In this document: positions 4,378-5,135 of the stretch, piece after piece | Position numbering within the stretch: the stretch's first letter is position 1 | How the letters are laid out: every line of letters starts with the position of its first letter | NCBI GenBank assembly: GCA_002440065.1 | Contig: DJRK01000077.1 | Coordinates: forward strand, 1 to 5,135 | Reading direction: 5' to 3' | Length of the DNA: 5,135 bases | DNA from: Atopobium sp. UBA6362 | GTDB taxonomy: Bacteria > Actinomycetota > Coriobacteriia > Coriobacteriales > Atopobiaceae | Made by a program: the position numbers and the translations under genes | The notes under the pieces: generated by a model | What the model was told of the DNA's origin: nothing | What the model saw: only the letters and a program-made list of their open reading frames with translations | Databases searched by the model: none

Positions 4378-5135
4378 ATGCGCATCGGGTTCGACAACGA
4401 CAAGTACATCAGCCTGCAGGCCGAGCACATCCGCGAGCGCGTGGGGCAGTTCGGCGGCAAGCTCTACCTCGAGTTCGGCGGCAAGCTCTTCGACGACTAC
4501 CACGCGAGCCGCGTGCTGCCCGGCTTCGAGCCCGACGTCAAGTTCCGCATGCTCAAGAGCCTCGCCGACGACGTCGAGGTCATCATCGCCATCAACGCGA
4601 ACCACATCGAGAAGAACAAGGCCCGCGGCGACCTCGGCATCACCTACGACGAGGACTGCCTGCGCCTCGTCGACCTCTTCCGCGGCAACGGCATGGCTGT
4701 GGCGGCCGTGGTCATCACCCAGTACGCCGGCCAGCCCGCGGCCGACGTCTTCCGCCACCGCCTGGAGTCGCTCGGCATCCAGTGCAAGCCGCACTACCCC
4801 ATCGAGGGCTACCCGCACGACGTGGACCTCATCGTCTCGGACGAGGGCTACGGCAAGAACGAGTACGTGGAGACCGCCCGTCCGCTCGTCGTCGTGACCG
4901 CGCCCGGCCCCGGCTCCGGCAAGCTCGCCACGTGCCTTTCGCAGATTTACCACGAGCACAAGCGCGGCGTCGAGGCCGGTTACGCCAAGTTCGAGACCTT
5001 CCCCGTATGGAACCTGCCGCTCACGCACCCGGTGAACATCGCCTACGAGGCCGCGACCGCCGACCTCGACGACGCGAATATCATCGACCCCTTCCACCTG
5101 GACGCCTACGGCAAGACGACCGTCAACTACAACCG
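4378..5135 (+). CDS. DUF1846 / UPF0371 family protein, N-terminal half
   Basis: The frame stays open from the ATG to the window end, giving 252 codons. From memory the family is about 500 aa long, so roughly half is present. The N-terminus is strongly characteristic of DUF1846: RIGFDNDKYISLQAEHIRER, then QFGGKLYLEFGGKLFDDYHA and SRVLPGFEPDVKFRML. The family's biochemical role is, to my knowledge, not established; structures exist from structural genomics. A P-loop-like GPGSGK at 177-182 follows the hydrophobic strand PLVVVTAP, suggesting nucleotide or phosphate binding, but it is not a strict Walker A (the first Gly is shifted and Leu follows the Lys). No signal peptide or membrane helix is visible, so it is probably cytoplasmic. 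The start is fixed by an excellent SD, AAGGAG (4367-4372), 5 nt before the ATG. A long opposite-strand frame here is a composition artefact. Confidence 0.92.
   Translation, partial: MRIGFDNDKYISLQAEHIRERVGQFGGKLYLEFGGKLFDDYHASRVLPGFEPDVKFRMLKSLADDVEVIIAINANHIEKNKARGDLGITYDEDCLRLVDLFRGNGMAVAAVVITQYAGQPAADVFRHRLESLGIQCKPHYPIEGYPHDVDLIVSDEGYGKNEYVETARPLVVVTAPGPGSGKLATCLSQIYHEHKRGVEAGYAKFETFPVWNLPLTHPVNIAYEAATADLDDANIIDPFHLDAYGKTTVNYN

Noticed and set aside
4138..5097. A 319-codon minus-strand open frame opposite the DUF1846 gene
   Set aside because: The plus-strand reading is an unmistakable DUF1846 N-terminus with a perfect SD. The minus frame is low-complexity Val/Leu/Ala/Arg and also crosses the end of the membrane-protein gene.

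Overview
The window is GC-rich DNA with short intergenic gaps, Shine-Dalgarno (SD) led ATG starts and protein sequences of the kind found in host-associated Actinomycetota. I infer class Coriobacteriia (Collinsella/Olsenella-like) from general protein character; no rRNA or other marker gene is present to confirm this. It looks like ordinary chromosome: I see no transposase, integrase, tRNA, CRISPR array or phage gene. Coding GC and codon use look even across the genes.

Layout. (1) Positions 1-866, plus strand: the 3' end of cysK (O-acetylserine sulfhydrylase), then a complete cysE (serine O-acetyltransferase). These are the two steps from serine to cysteine, in one transcription unit. (2) Positions 867-1010: a convergent intergenic gap with a strong bidirectional terminator-like hairpin and a second imperfect palindrome. 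(3) Positions 1011-3528, minus strand: a three-gene operon read as alpha/beta-hydrolase esterase, then ATP-grasp carboxylate-amine ligase, then GNAT acetyltransferase. The last two are only 4 nt apart and a GC-rich hairpin separates the first two. (4) Positions 3529-3896: a divergent intergenic region of 368 bp, the most unusual non-coding part. It holds an operator-like dyad near the esterase and a perfect 19-bp inverted repeat. On the minus strand the repeat is followed directly by TTTTT and preceded by a plausible promoter, so it may be an uncharacterised small RNA of about 130 nt or a repeat element. (5) Positions 3897-4268, plus strand: a small protein with three predicted membrane helices and no known function. 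(6) Positions 4378-5135, plus strand: the first 252 codons of a DUF1846/UPF0371 protein, cut by the window edge.

How the genes work together. CysE makes O-acetylserine and CysK converts it with sulfide to cysteine; the two classically form the cysteine synthase complex. The minus-strand operon combines an enzyme that forms an amide-type bond using ATP, an enzyme that acylates, and an enzyme that hydrolyses esters. That suggests a small-molecule conjugation or modification pathway whose substrate the sequence does not reveal. The membrane protein and the DUF1846 protein have no clear link to it.

The best candidates for something undescribed are the putative small RNA/terminator element at about 3683-3849 and the esterase/ATP-grasp/GNAT operon.
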